Below, piece after piece: positions 22,223 through 32,300 of a DNA stretch of 64,000 nucleotides. The notes under the pieces are model-generated. The model was not told the DNA's origin and did no database searches. It worked only from the letters and a program-made list of their open reading frames with translations. Both the position numbers and the translations under genes were made by a program. This stretch comes from Caldilinea sp. CFX5 (GTDB lineage: Bacteria; Chloroflexota; Anaerolineae; Caldilineales; Caldilineaceae). Where the stretch lies: contig QWII01000062.1 of NCBI GenBank assembly GCA_021405325.1, positions 30,389 through 94,388 on the forward strand. The letters are read 5' to 3'. Every line of letters begins with the position of its first letter. Within the stretch, counting starts at the first letter, position 1.

Positions 22223-23617
22223 TTACATGCCACCTTGTAATGACGGTTCCACCCGTTCCATGGCGCCACGGTAGGTCGGCGCTGCCGGTTGCCCTTTCTG
22301 CCCACCCGTCAGGACGCGCCAGAGCATTTTCGGCGCAAAGAGCGCGGTCGGCGGCTTGAGCATATTCGCCACATCAAAGAAGGTGCGACAGACCACCGCA
22401 TCATAGCGGGCGACAAAATGCACCCGGTCAAGAAAGCGGTGGAGTAGCGCGGTACCGGCTGGTCGCTTGCCGGCAATGGTCGGATAGCGAAAATCCTCAC
22501 CCGTCGCCATCGACCAGGGGACATCGACGATTTTGGCGACGCGGGCAAAGAAGCGGCGGTGCAAGTTATTGAGATTGGCATCAGTCTGCAACAGCTCTTC
22601 CAATGCCTGCACTTCCAGGGCAGCCACGGTCATCCCTTGCCCATAGACTGGGTTGAAAGCGCAAAGGGCGTCGCCCATCACCACAAAACCGGCGGGGCTG
22701 CGGCGCAACTGCTCATAACGGCGCCGGATGTTGGCTGGAATTTTATGCACTACAATGTCGCTCAACGGCTCGGCATTTTTCACCACCTCATAAATGTCGG
22801 GCGCCGACAGCGTGCGGGCAAATTCGATCCATCCGGCGGCATCGGTCGGCGGATGGTCGCCCAACCAACCGCCGACCGAGATAATCCAACGGTCGCCTTC
22901 CATCGGCACCATAAAGCCCACGCGCGTTTGTTCAGGCGCCGTCGGGGTGATGAAGGCGGCGAGATCGCCATTGAGATCCGCCGGTCGGCGGCGGAAGATC
23001 TGCGTCGCATAGCCGACACCGATGTTAATACGCTCCTCAACTGGTTTGGCATAGCCCAGCGCTTCCAACCAAACCGGCGCCCGTGAGCCGCGCCCACTGG
23101 CATCGACGACAAAGTCAGCCAGCACGCTTGTGCCATCGGCCAGCCGCACCCCTGTCACCCGGCTGTGATCGGCAGAGGCTACCAATTCCTGCACGCCCGC
23201 TTCTTGCAGGCGTACATTGGGCAATGCCAACACCCGGCGGCGGATGACCATTTCGATCAAGGGGCGGCTAACGAGAATCCCCTGCAAGCCACTCTTGAAT
23301 TTCGCTTTGTAGCCGCCCCGTTGGTACCAACGGGCGTCACCAATCACATCACAAGGCAAGGCGCCATTGGCGACCAGTTCGTCACCAAAGCCGGGCAGCA
23401 GCCGTTCCATAATTTGGCAGCCGGCGGCCAACAAGCCGTGGCCGTGGCGACTTTGCGGTGTCCCTTTGCGCGGTTCGGCTCCTTCCGGCAACTGGTCGCG
23501 TTCGACGATGGTCACCTGGGCAAAGTGTTCACTGAGAACACGGGCGGCCAAGAGACCGGCAATGCTGCCGCCAATGACAACGGCGTGATTAGCGGATGTT
23601 GTGGGTTGCGCTTGCAT
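22223..23617 (-). CDS. FAD-dependent oxidoreductase, geranylgeranyl-reductase/hydroxylase-like
   Basis: Flavoprotein of 464 aa of the PHBH-fold monooxygenase group. It shows the N-terminal dinucleotide motif VIGGSIAGLLAARVLSEHF, a central DASGRGSRAPVWLEALGY, and the C-terminal FAD motif VVMGDALCAFNPVYGQGMTV. The substrate cannot be read from sequence; polyketide or isoprenoid hydroxylation or reduction are typical. ATG is preceded by GAAGGAGC. It is co-directional with the MFS gene but separated by E3. Confidence 0.87.
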   Translation of the reverse strand: MQAQPTTSANHAVVIGGSIAGLLAARVLSEHFAQVTIVERDQLPEGAEPRKGTPQSRHGHGLLAAGCQIMERLLPGFGDELVANGALPCDVIGDARWYQRGGYKAKFKSGLQGILVSRPLIEMVIRRRVLALPNVRLQEAGVQELVASADHSRVTGVRLADGTSVLADFVVDASGRGSRAPVWLEALGYAKPVEERINIGVGYATQIFRRRPADLNGDLAAFITPTAPEQTRVGFMVPMEGDRWIISVGGWLGDHPPTDAAGWIEFARTLSAPDIYEVVKNAEPLSDIVVHKIPANIRRRYEQLRRSPAGFVVMGDALCAFNPVYGQGMTVAALEVQALEELLQTDANLNNLHRRFFARVAKIVDVPWSMATGEDFRYPTIAGKRPAGTALLHRFLDRVHFVARYDAVVCRTFFDVANMLKPPTALFAPKMLWRVLTGGQKGQPAAPTYRGAMERVEPSLQGGM

Positions 23618-24077
23618 AAAATTGCTCCTTCATGCTGTTACTTGGTTTGTCGGATAACTACATTCGGTCTGCCGCTCATTTAAGCAGAAAGACAAATCGT
23701 TGTGGAGCAACTGTTCACTACAAAAAGCGCTACGCCAGCGCTACAAAAAGTGTTACAGCGGGTTGTAACAGCAAACTGCTCAGATATGATGGGGGCCACC
23801 CTGTCCTGAAAACGACAGGGATTTCGCAGATTATACAGATTAATTTGCAATATGAATCTTTGAAATCTGCGGCATTCCTGTTGTTTTCATTGGTTGTGGC
23901 GCACAATGGTGCAAGGCTACTTCCTGGCAGAGGCGGGAGCCGTTTGATTATTGTAGGCGCTCGTTGCCTCTTCCAGGAAGGGTTACCCGGCCCCCTCAAC
24001 CGCGTCCCACCCATGCTTCTGATCGTCTTCTGATCGTCTTCTCATCTAATTCATATCTATGGTTAACAATACCGTGG
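23618..24077. other. Intergenic region with two degenerate inverted repeats
   Basis: No gene seen. Bases 23806-23830 and a stretch near 23830-23880 contain short inverted pieces (CCTGTC/GACAGG; ATTTCGCAGATT against AATCTTTGAAATC). A 15-bp stem with one mismatch joins 23920-23934 (CTTCCTGGCAGAGGC) and 23966-23980. None has a terminator T run. Confidence 0.55.
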
Positions 24078-24143
24078 TATAATCAAGAGAGAAACGAATG
24101 CAGTGAGACAGTCGAACTGTGCTACTGCTTGACTGTCTCACTG
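24075..24143 (+). promoter_or_regulatory. Extended -10 promoter and leader hairpin of the S41 peptidase gene
   Basis: TGGTATAAT (-10 TATAAT at 24078-24083, TG extension at 24075) has no good -35. In the leader, CAGTGAGACAGTC (24101-24113) and GACTGTCTCACTG (24131-24143) are a perfect 13-bp inverted repeat with a 17-base loop, ending 14 bases before the GGAG site, so it could affect translation. Confidence 0.55.
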
Positions 24144-24168
24144 TGCGACTGATATCGTGGAGAAAAGT

Positions 24169-25431
24169 ATGTCATTGTTAAAACCGAAAGCGCTGCGTTT
24201 TGTCGGGTTCTGCTTGGTGATCCTGCTGGCCTTTGGCGCCGGCACGATGGTCGGCGGCGCCAACGCCATTGCCCAGAGTGACGGCGAGACGCCGACCGAT
24301 TTTCAGATTTTCTGGCAAGCCTGGTCGATCATTCAAGCCCACTTTATCGACCGTGATGTGCTGAACACCAAAGAGCTGACCTACGGCGCTATCAACGGAC
24401 TGGTGCAAGCGTTGGGCGATGAAGGCCACACCACCTTTTTGACCCCCAAGGAACTGGAACATCAACAGAGCGCCATGGCCGGCAGCTTTAGCGGCATCGG
24501 CGCCCAGTTGGGGATCAAGGAAGGCTTGCCGGTGATTGTCGCGCCGATTGACAACTCGCCGGCGGCCGAAGCGGGCATTCGCGCTGGGGACATTATTCTC
24601 GGTGTGGACGGCGAAGATGTAACCAGCCTCACCTTAGATGAGATCGTGGATCGGGTGCGTGGCCCGTCCGGCACCGAGGTGGTATTGACCCTCTTGCGCG
24701 AAGGCGAAGATGCCAGCATCGAAATGACCTTGGTGCGGCGTGAGATCAAGGTGGCGGCCGTTTCCTGGACAATGGTCCCCGGCACCAAGACGGCGTTGGT
24801 GCGCTTGAATCAATTTAGCGCCACCGCAAAGAATGAACTGGTGACCGCGCTGAAAGCGGCTGAGGCGGCGGGCGCCGAAAGTCTGGTCTTTGATGTGCGC
24901 AACAACCCCGGCGGTCTGTTACAGCAGGCCATTGGTGTCACCAGCCAATTTCTGAAGGACGGCAATGTCTTACAAGAAGAAGATGCTCAGGGCAACCGGC
25001 GCCCCTTCCGCGTTGAACGGGGCGGCGTGGCGACCGAGATTCCGCTGGTGGTGCTGATCAACCCCGGCTCGGCCAGTTCGGCGGAGATTTTCGCCGGCGC
25101 CATTCAGGATCACAAGCGCGGCCAGTTGATCGGCGAAACCACCTTTGGCACCGGCACCGTCTTACAGACCTTCAACCTGGATGACGGCTCGGCGCTGCTG
25201 CTCGGCACCAGTCAGTGGTTGACGGCGGATGGGCGCCTGATTCGCAAGCAGGGGATTGCCCCTGATATTGAGGTGAAACTGCCGGCTGACGGCGACTGCC
25301 TCACCCCGGCGCTGGTGAAAGAACTGACGGCGGAGAAGTTGGCAAAGAGTGGTGATGCCCAGTTGCTGGCCGGGTTAAAAGCGTTGGACGCCTTACCGAC
25401 CGCACCGGCCCAGGCCCAGAAACAGCCGTAG
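24169..25431 (+). CDS. S41 (C-terminal processing) peptidase family protein
   Basis: Exported protein of 420 aa. N-terminal signal anchor (FVGFCLVILLAFGAGTMVGG), a Ctp N-terminal helical part, a PDZ domain (LPVIVAPIDNSPAAEAGIRA, GDIILGVDGEDV) near residues 115-185, then the S41 fold with FDVRNNPGGLLQQAI and the nucleophile in NPGSASSAEIFAGAIQDHKR. Where CtpA/Prc enzymes have TFGKG with the catalytic Lys, this protein has TFGTG. The start is ATG 24169 with GGAG upstream; GTG 24157 lies ahead of that site. It probably acts in the periplasm-like space or outside the cell. Confidence 0.9.
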   Translation: MSLLKPKALRFVGFCLVILLAFGAGTMVGGANAIAQSDGETPTDFQIFWQAWSIIQAHFIDRDVLNTKELTYGAINGLVQALGDEGHTTFLTPKELEHQQSAMAGSFSGIGAQLGIKEGLPVIVAPIDNSPAAEAGIRAGDIILGVDGEDVTSLTLDEIVDRVRGPSGTEVVLTLLREGEDASIEMTLVRREIKVAAVSWTMVPGTKTALVRLNQFSATAKNELVTALKAAEAAGAESLVFDVRNNPGGLLQQAIGVTSQFLKDGNVLQEEDAQGNRRPFRVERGGVATEIPLVVLINPGSASSAEIFAGAIQDHKRGQLIGETTFGTGTVLQTFNLDDGSALLLGTSQWLTADGRLIRKQGIAPDIEVKLPADGDCLTPALVKELTAEKLAKSGDAQLLAGLKALDALPTAPAQAQKQP

Positions 25432-25453
25432 CAAAACCCGAAACAAAGTAGGA

Positions 25454-25498
25454 AGGAAGCAACCAACCCTGGGAAAGCTGGTTGCTTCCTTTTATTTT
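25454..25498 (+). terminator. Rho-independent terminator of the S41 peptidase gene
   Basis: A perfect 12-bp stem (AGGAAGCAACCA against TGGTTGCTTCCT) with a 13-base loop, then TTTATTTTG. Confidence 0.9.
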
Positions 25499-25509
25499 GC
25501 TTCATTGCG

Positions 25510-25755
25510 TTACGAGAGGCAAGAACAGGGCTTTGCTCTCGACGGTCGTGCTGATGGGCAGATCAGGCGCCAACTGTTGACCGCCGGCCGGAACCCTGGC
25601 AACCAGGGCGCAAAGAGGCCACACGCCAGCACCACCACCCCGCCGCTGACAAAGTAGAGCAGTTGCACATCCCACCAATCGGCCAGCCCGCCGCCGGCCA
25701 TGCCAACCAGGCCGAGCGTATCGGTGACGATAAACCAGGCGCTGTTAACGGGCAA
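25510..25755 (-). pseudogene. Remnant of an MFS transporter
   Basis: Only about 55 residues of transporter-like sequence remain (AWFIVTDTLGLVGMAGGGLA, VQLLYFVSGGVVVLACGLFA), matching the end of an MFS fold. The frame then runs into a non-hydrophobic tail. It directly follows the small minus-strand gene at 25.9 kb, the place held by a complete MFS gene in the paralogous locus at 53.9-55.4 kb. This supports decay of a duplicated module. Confidence 0.65.
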
Positions 25756-25963
25756 CGTGTTCGGCAGTTAAAGAGATGGCCGACCTGGCTTTACCGCTCG
25801 TCAACCATTGTCCCCAGGTAAGTAGGCGTTGGGCGACCCACGCCCGCATAGGGTGAAGCTGGCGTGTAATTGCACGTTTGGCTAGCCGCCGTTGTTCGGC
25901 TTCTGCCAGCAAGGTTGCTTGACGGTCGTAGGTTAAGCTTTCGATCTGTCGATAGTTCATCAT
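25745..25963 (-). CDS. Small protein paralogous to the 55.3-kb one
   Basis: Protein of 72 aa with no known family. It aligns along its length with the 71-aa product at 55156-55371: both start M-x-NY-x-x-I, then T-x-x-QR/QA-x-LL-x-x-AEQ-x-RL, HP-x-x-AW-x-x-Q-x-L and WGQ. Strong ribosome binding site (AAGGAGG). The upstream promoter is a TATGCT box with SARP-type operator repeats about 300 bases away, and the BTAD regulator lies beyond it in divergent orientation. It overlaps the MFS remnant downstream. The role is probably tied to that transporter, by inference. Confidence 0.7.
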   Translation of the reverse strand: MMNYRQIESLTYDRQATLLAEAEQRRLAKRAITRQLHPMRAWVAQRLLTWGQWLTSGKARSAISLTAEHVAR

Positions 25964-26268
25964 ATGGCCTCCTTATTGGCGCAAAATGGGCGTAAAATGG
26001 GCTTTTCAGTAGGCGATCCGTCCCCCGCTGGTGCGAGAACGGTAGGAATACCCTACAGCAGGGTTGACCAGTTGCGCGAAAACAATGTTTACGATAAAAT
26101 TAGCTACTATTTACTAGCAGGGTTTACTAGCCGGATTGGCTTCTGCTCCGAAAATTGTCAGTAGCCAGCGCAACGCGCCTACCCTGTATGGTCTGCAACG
26201 CTCTTCCTGGTTATCAACACGGTCGCGATTGACATTGACGGTAACGTGCTTGCGGGTGGCTTGACCAT

Positions 26269-26352
26269 AGCATACCCCTTTGCCGTTAGAGCAACGTCAA
26301 TGGGCGGCCCCTTTTCGCGCTAAAACCGTCAAAAATCGTTAGAGCAACGTTA
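26269..26352 (-). promoter_or_regulatory. SARP-type operator-promoter, locus 1
   Basis: Four heptamers (written on the plus strand): GCCGTTA 26282, AACGTCA 26293, ATCGTTA 26335, AACGTTA 26346. Start spacings are 11, 42 and 11. On the minus strand the first lies 7 nt from TATGCT (26269-26274). The last repeat ends 12 bases before the start codon of the giant regulator, so binding could both activate the minus-strand gene and affect the regulator's own expression. Confidence 0.8.
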
Positions 26353-26364
26353 AAGGGTTTCCCC

Positions 26365-29300
26365 ATGTTAGAATTGAAGTTGCTCGGCAGTCCACAAATC
26401 CTTCTTAATGGACAACCGGTCACGGGTCTCTCCGCGACCAAGAGCCAGGCGCTGCTCTTTGCGCTGGCGGTGCAGGGGCGCCCACAATCGCGGCTGGCGT
26501 TGGCAGGTCTCCTCTGGCCGGATAAGCCGGAGAGCGATGCCTTGGCCAATGTGCGCCAGGCGCTCTACCATCTGCGCAATGCCCTGGCCGATTACCTGCT
26601 CATCAACCGCGCGACCGTGGCGCTCAACCCAGCGTTACCCTGTCAGATCGACGTTCTCCTCTTTGAACAGGAGTGCGTCCCCACCAACCCGCTTGCGCTA
26701 CGTCAAACAGCCGTTGACCGTTACGCCGGCGACTTTCTCGCCGGTTTCTATGTGGAAAATGCCGACCCCTTTGAAGAATGGGCGGTGGTCATGCGCGAAC
26801 GGCTACACCGCCTGGCGACCACCACCTTCTGGGAGGGACAGACCCAAGCCGCCTTCGCCCACTACGAACGCTGTCGCCAACTGCTGGCCGAGGAGCTAGG
26901 GGCCGAACCATCCGCCGAGACGGTGGCCCTGGTGGAGCAGATCCGGCGGGGGGAGATAGAAGGGAAGACAAGAAGACAGGAAGACCAGAAGGCAGAAGGG
27001 CAGAAGACAGAAGCGTCCGCCCCGTCAATCCAAAATCCAAAATCTAAAATCCAAAATCAGCATGATTGGGGCGAAATGCCGGATGTGCGCGCCTTGTGGG
27101 GGCGGGATGGCGAAGTGCAGCAGCTTGAACAGTGGCTGGTGACGGAGCACCAGCGCATTGTCACCCTTGTGGGCATGGGCGGGATGGGCAAGACGACGCT
27201 GGCTGCGACTGTGGTGACCCGGTTGGCGCCTCAGTTCACTTGGGTGCTGTGGCGTTCGTTGCTCAATGCGCCTCCCCTGTCCGACATTTTGCGCGATTGG
27301 GTGCAGGCCCTCGCCGGCTATACCCTCGCCACCTGGCCCACGCTGCTCGATGCCCAGTTGGCTTTGCTCTTTGAGCAGTTGCGTCAGCAGCGCTGCTTAC
27401 TTGTGCTGGATAATGTGGAAAGCATCCTCAGCGCGCCTGGTTCGCAGCCGAACGGCGCCTACCAGCCTGATTATGCCGACTATGGTCATTTTTTTGCGCG
27501 CCTGGGGGAAAGTGCGCACCAGAGTTCGTTGCTGCTGACCAGCCGTGAACTGCCACCGGAGGTTGTGCGCCTGGAACGACGGGGGGCGCCCGTGCGGCGG
27601 CTGCCCCTGCCCGGTTTGCCGCTGGCCGCCGGTCAACATCTATTGACCGATGCCGGTTTGATCGGCAGCGTCGCGCAACAGCGTGAACTGTTGACCCGCT
27701 ATTCGGGCAACCCGTTAGCGCTGCAACTGGTGGGCAAAACGATTCAAGATTTCTTTGCCGGCGCGATTGCCGCCTTTCTCAGCGATGAGACGCTTCTCTT
27801 TGATGATGTACGGGAGATGTTGGATCAGCAATTTGCCCGCCTGACCGGGTTGGAGCGCGAATTATTGCTCTGGCTGGCGATTGAACGGGAGCCGGTCACG
27901 CTGCCCATGCTGCAAGGTGCGCTGCTCTACGCCGGGGCCAAAAGCGCCATCCTCGACGCCTTGCTGGACTTGCAGCAGCGGTCGCTGTTGGAAAAGCTGC
28001 CTACTGGCTTCACCCTGCAAAATGTGATCATGGAGTACGCCACCACCTATCTGGTGGATGGCGTCTGCCACGAGATCGAAACGGCCACGCCCCATCTGTT
28101 ACACAGCCATGCCTTGCTCCGGGCGCAGGCCAAGGCCTATGTGCGCGAAAGCCAGGCGCGCCTGCTCCTCCACCCCATCGGTGAACGGCTGCAGAAGAAA
28201 TTGGGTACAGCAGGAATGGGCGCGCAGTTCAAAACACTGCTCGACCAGGTACGCCATGGCGATATGGCGCGAGCGAGTTATCTCGGCGGCAACATCTTAA
28301 ATCTGTTGCTCCATTTGGGTCTAGATCCTAGCTCCTATGATTTCTCGCAACTGGCGGTTTGGCAGGCCGACCTGCGCAAAGCTGATCTACCAGCGCTGAA
28401 TTTGGCGGGGGCCGATTTGCGACATACGATCTTTGCCCAACATTTTACCGGCTGTCACACGCTGGCCTTTTCTCCGCGCGGTCATCTCCTGGCAGGTGGC
28501 ATGGCCAATGGCGAAATTCACCTCTGGCAAACGGCGAATCGGCAACTGGCTACGGTGATCAAAGCACACACCACGATCATCTGGGATCTGGTTTTCAGCC
28601 CGGATGGGCAGTGGCTGGCGAGTGGTAGTAAAGATGGCAGCGTGCGCCTGTGGGATGTAGAGACGCACCAATGTCGGCAGACCTTCACCGGTCACAGCGA
28701 CTGGGTACGGACCGTGGCCTTTCATCCGACGGGACGGCTCCTGGCCTCCGGTGGTCACGACCAGACCGTGCGCTTGTGGGATGTAAACAGCGGCCGCACC
28801 CTGCATGTGCTGAACAAGCACACCGGCTGGGTCATGGGGCTGGCCTTTAGCCCGGACGGCACGCGCTTGGTGAGCGCTAGCACCGATCAGACCGTGCGGC
28901 TGTGGGATGTCCAGACCGGTCAAGAGCAGGTGGTGTTGCGCGGGCATAGCGCTTGCACCGAATCCCTCTGTTTTAGCCCGGATGGATCGATTTTGGCAAC
29001 CGCCAGCTATGACCAAACCATCTGTTTGTGGGATCTCACCACCACAGTAGAAGCCGAGGCAGAAGCCGACAGGTATGCCCTACTGCGCGTCTTGCGCGGT
29101 CACCAAGGCGCTGTCTACGGGGCCGCCTTCAGCGCCGATGGCCGGCGGTTCTTTAGCGCCGGTCACGAAGCGCTGATCTACGTTTGGGACGTCGCGACGG
29201 GGCAACGCTTATATACATTGGCCGGGCATAAGCGCGAGGTCAATGCACTGGCTGTTCATCCCACGGATGCGCTGTTGGCGACCAGTGAAACCGGCACCAG

Positions 29301-32300
29301 CACCATTTGCCTCTGGGAGAGCGAGGCAAAGCCGACCCTTACCCACATCTTCTATGGCTACCGTAACTGGGCGAATAGCGTAGCTTTTCATCCCCACCTT
29401 CCGCTGGTCGCGAGTGCCAGTCCCGCCGAGAAGGCGCATCTGTGGGATGCGCTGACAGGTCAACATTTGCAGAGCTTGCATTGTGAAAATGGGATGGGCG
29501 CTAGTCTGGCCTTTGGCAGCCGGCCAAACGAAGATCGTGCGCAACTCGCCTTCGGCAGCATGGATCACAGCGTCTGGTTGTGGCCTATCCAATACCCAGC
29601 GTCCACTATCCCCAGCCCACACGCTGCGCCCCTGGTCTTGCGCACGCCGGATGAGGTTCATTCGGTGGCCTTTAGTCCTGACGGTCGCCATGTACTAGCC
29701 GGCAGTTATGACGGCGTTATTCATCTGTGGGATGCCCAGACCGGTCAACCGTTACGCCAATTCATGATTGCCGGTGATCGGCGGCTCAAAGCGGTTGCGA
29801 TGAGTGCTGATGGGGACTTTATTGCCGCCGGTAGTCACAACTTGACCGTTGCACTTTGGCAGGTCGCCACCGGGGCCTATCGACAACTACATGGGCATAC
29901 AGAATGGGTGTGGGCCGTTGCCTTTCATCCGAGTGGCATTTTGGCCTCCGGCAGCTTTGATCGCACCGTGCGCTTATGGCATGTCCATAGCGGTGAAGTA
30001 CAACAGGTTTTGTCTCATGATGCCAGTATCGTTCAAGTGTTGGCCTTCAACCGCGATGGCAGCTTGTTGGCGGTTGGCACAGGCGATGCCATGATCTATC
30101 TGTGGGATACGCGCACCCTTGCCACTGCGCCGACCACGCCCCTGCCCCTCCTCCACAAATGGCAAGCGCATTCCGAGGTGATCCAGGGGCTGGCCTTTAG
30201 CAGCGAAGGGCAATTGCTCGCCAGCGCCAGCCTGGATGGCACGGTGAAGATATGGGATGTGTACACCCGGCAATGCCGTCACACTTTGCAAGCGCCTGGC
30301 CCCTATGCCGGCATGACCATCAGCGGTGTCACCGGGATTAGTGAAGCGCAAAAGATCGCCTTGAAAACGCTGGGAGCCATAGACGAAGCGCCTACCAATA
30401 GCCTGAGTGCGGCGCCTAGTTTGGCTATTGCGGAGCGGAGGACGATAGAACCTCCGATGGACAAAGAAGACGAGCGTTTGACAGACGCAACGCTCGTCTT
30501 GCCCGCACCTGCGCTACATAACTTGCCGGTGCAAACCACCTCGTTTATTGGGCGCACTACCGAACTTGTGGAGCTGACGCAAAAACTCAGCCACTCGGAT
30601 TGCCGGCTAATGACGCTGATTGGACTGGGGGGCATTGGCAAGACGCGACTAGCCATCGAACTGGCGCGTCAGATGATACCTATTTTTCCGAATGGCGTCT
30701 ACTTCGTAACACTGGCTGCCATCAATGATGCCGCACAGATCCCCCAAAGCATAACAACAGCCCTCGGTTTGACCGTTGCCAGTGATAGTGACCCACTGAC
30801 TCGTCTATTGGACTATCTGAAGTCACGCAAGCTGTTGCTGGTGCTAGATAACCTGGAACACCTGCGCGACACGCCCGCTTTGATCGCCACTTTCTTGCAG
30901 GCTGCTCCGATGCTGACCGTGCTTTGCACTTCACGGACGCGAATCAACCTGCAAGTCGCCTGGCAGATCGACATCACGGGATTGATGCTACCCAACGTTC
31001 CTAGCCTAGCTGCTCCATTGACGGATGAAGCTATCGCCAGTTTGAGCCAGGTCGAAGCTGTACAACTCTTTAGCGAGCGCGCCCAACGCGCTCGGCACTC
31101 CTTTGCAGTGGATGCACAGAACCTACCGGCGATTCTACGCATCTGTCACCTCGTAGGTGGGATGCCACTAGCTTTGGAACTGGCCGCGGGCTGGGTGCCG
31201 CTCTTCTCCTGCCAAGAAATCGCTGAGAAGCTGTCCCAGAATTTGGATGCACTCACTACCACTGCCAACGATGTGCCTGACCGCCAACGCAGTGTACAAT
31301 CCGTATTGGAAACTACCTGGCAGCAATTGGATGATGCGACACATTATGCCTTGATGGCGCTCGCCGTCTTTCGTGGCGGCATTCAGCAGCGCGCTACTGC
31401 GGTGGTGGCTGCCGTGACAGTGCCTATGCTCACCCATCTCATAAATCACTCGTTGCTACGTCGCCTTTCGCCCGACCGTTATGAACTGCATGAACTGCTG
31501 CGCCAGTTTGTCTATCAGAAGCTCACCCTGCTGCCGACGCTTTGGCAAAAAGCTGCCACCGATCATTCACACTTTTTTGCCCTGTTTCTGGCCGAGCGTC
31601 GTAATCTATTGAGTGGTGATGTGGCGTATAAGGCAAACGAGATTGAGCGTGAGTTTGAAAATATTTGGGTGGCGTGGCGCCACTTGCTGCAAAATCTGGC
31701 CGATCCCGCCGGTCAGAGCGAAGGGGCAGCCTTACATGATCTAGGGTTGATGGTAGATGGACTCTATCTTTTTTTCGATTTGCATGACCGCTTTCGCGAA
31801 GGGGTGGTGTGGTTCAGCGAAGCCATAGTGCAACTGGCGCAGCCAGCGCTTGCTCAGTCCAAAGCTGCAACGCTGCTCCGGGGTAAGTTGTTGAGTCGAG
31901 CGGCGCGCTTCCACTATTATCTGGATCAGATGGAGCAGACCAAGCAGTTAGCGCAACAAGCCTTGCCCATTGCTACCGAGTATGCCCAGACGAGTGAGGT
32001 TGCCTTCTGTTGGATGCAATTCGCCAATATTGCTACCTATACGGGCGATCACCCGACAGCCGTGCAACACTTTACGCATGCCCACAATCTCTATAAGCAA
32101 TGTGGTGATGCGGAGGGGATCGTGGCGGCGCTCAATGGACTCGGCGTTGCGCAGCAAAGCGCAGGGCAACTCTCACAGGCGCACCGCTATTTTCAAGAGG
32201 CGCACCAACGGGTGCTGCACCTTGATCATGCAATGTTGCTCTCCATCAGTTTGAATAATTTAGGCGAAACGCATTTGAACCGGGGCGAATATTCCCAGGC

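Noticed and set aside
28400..30290. Repeated DNA in the giant gene that could be taken for a CRISPR array
   Set aside because: The periodicity is about 120-130 bases, in frame, and encodes WD40 blades; there are no short identical repeats with unique spacers.
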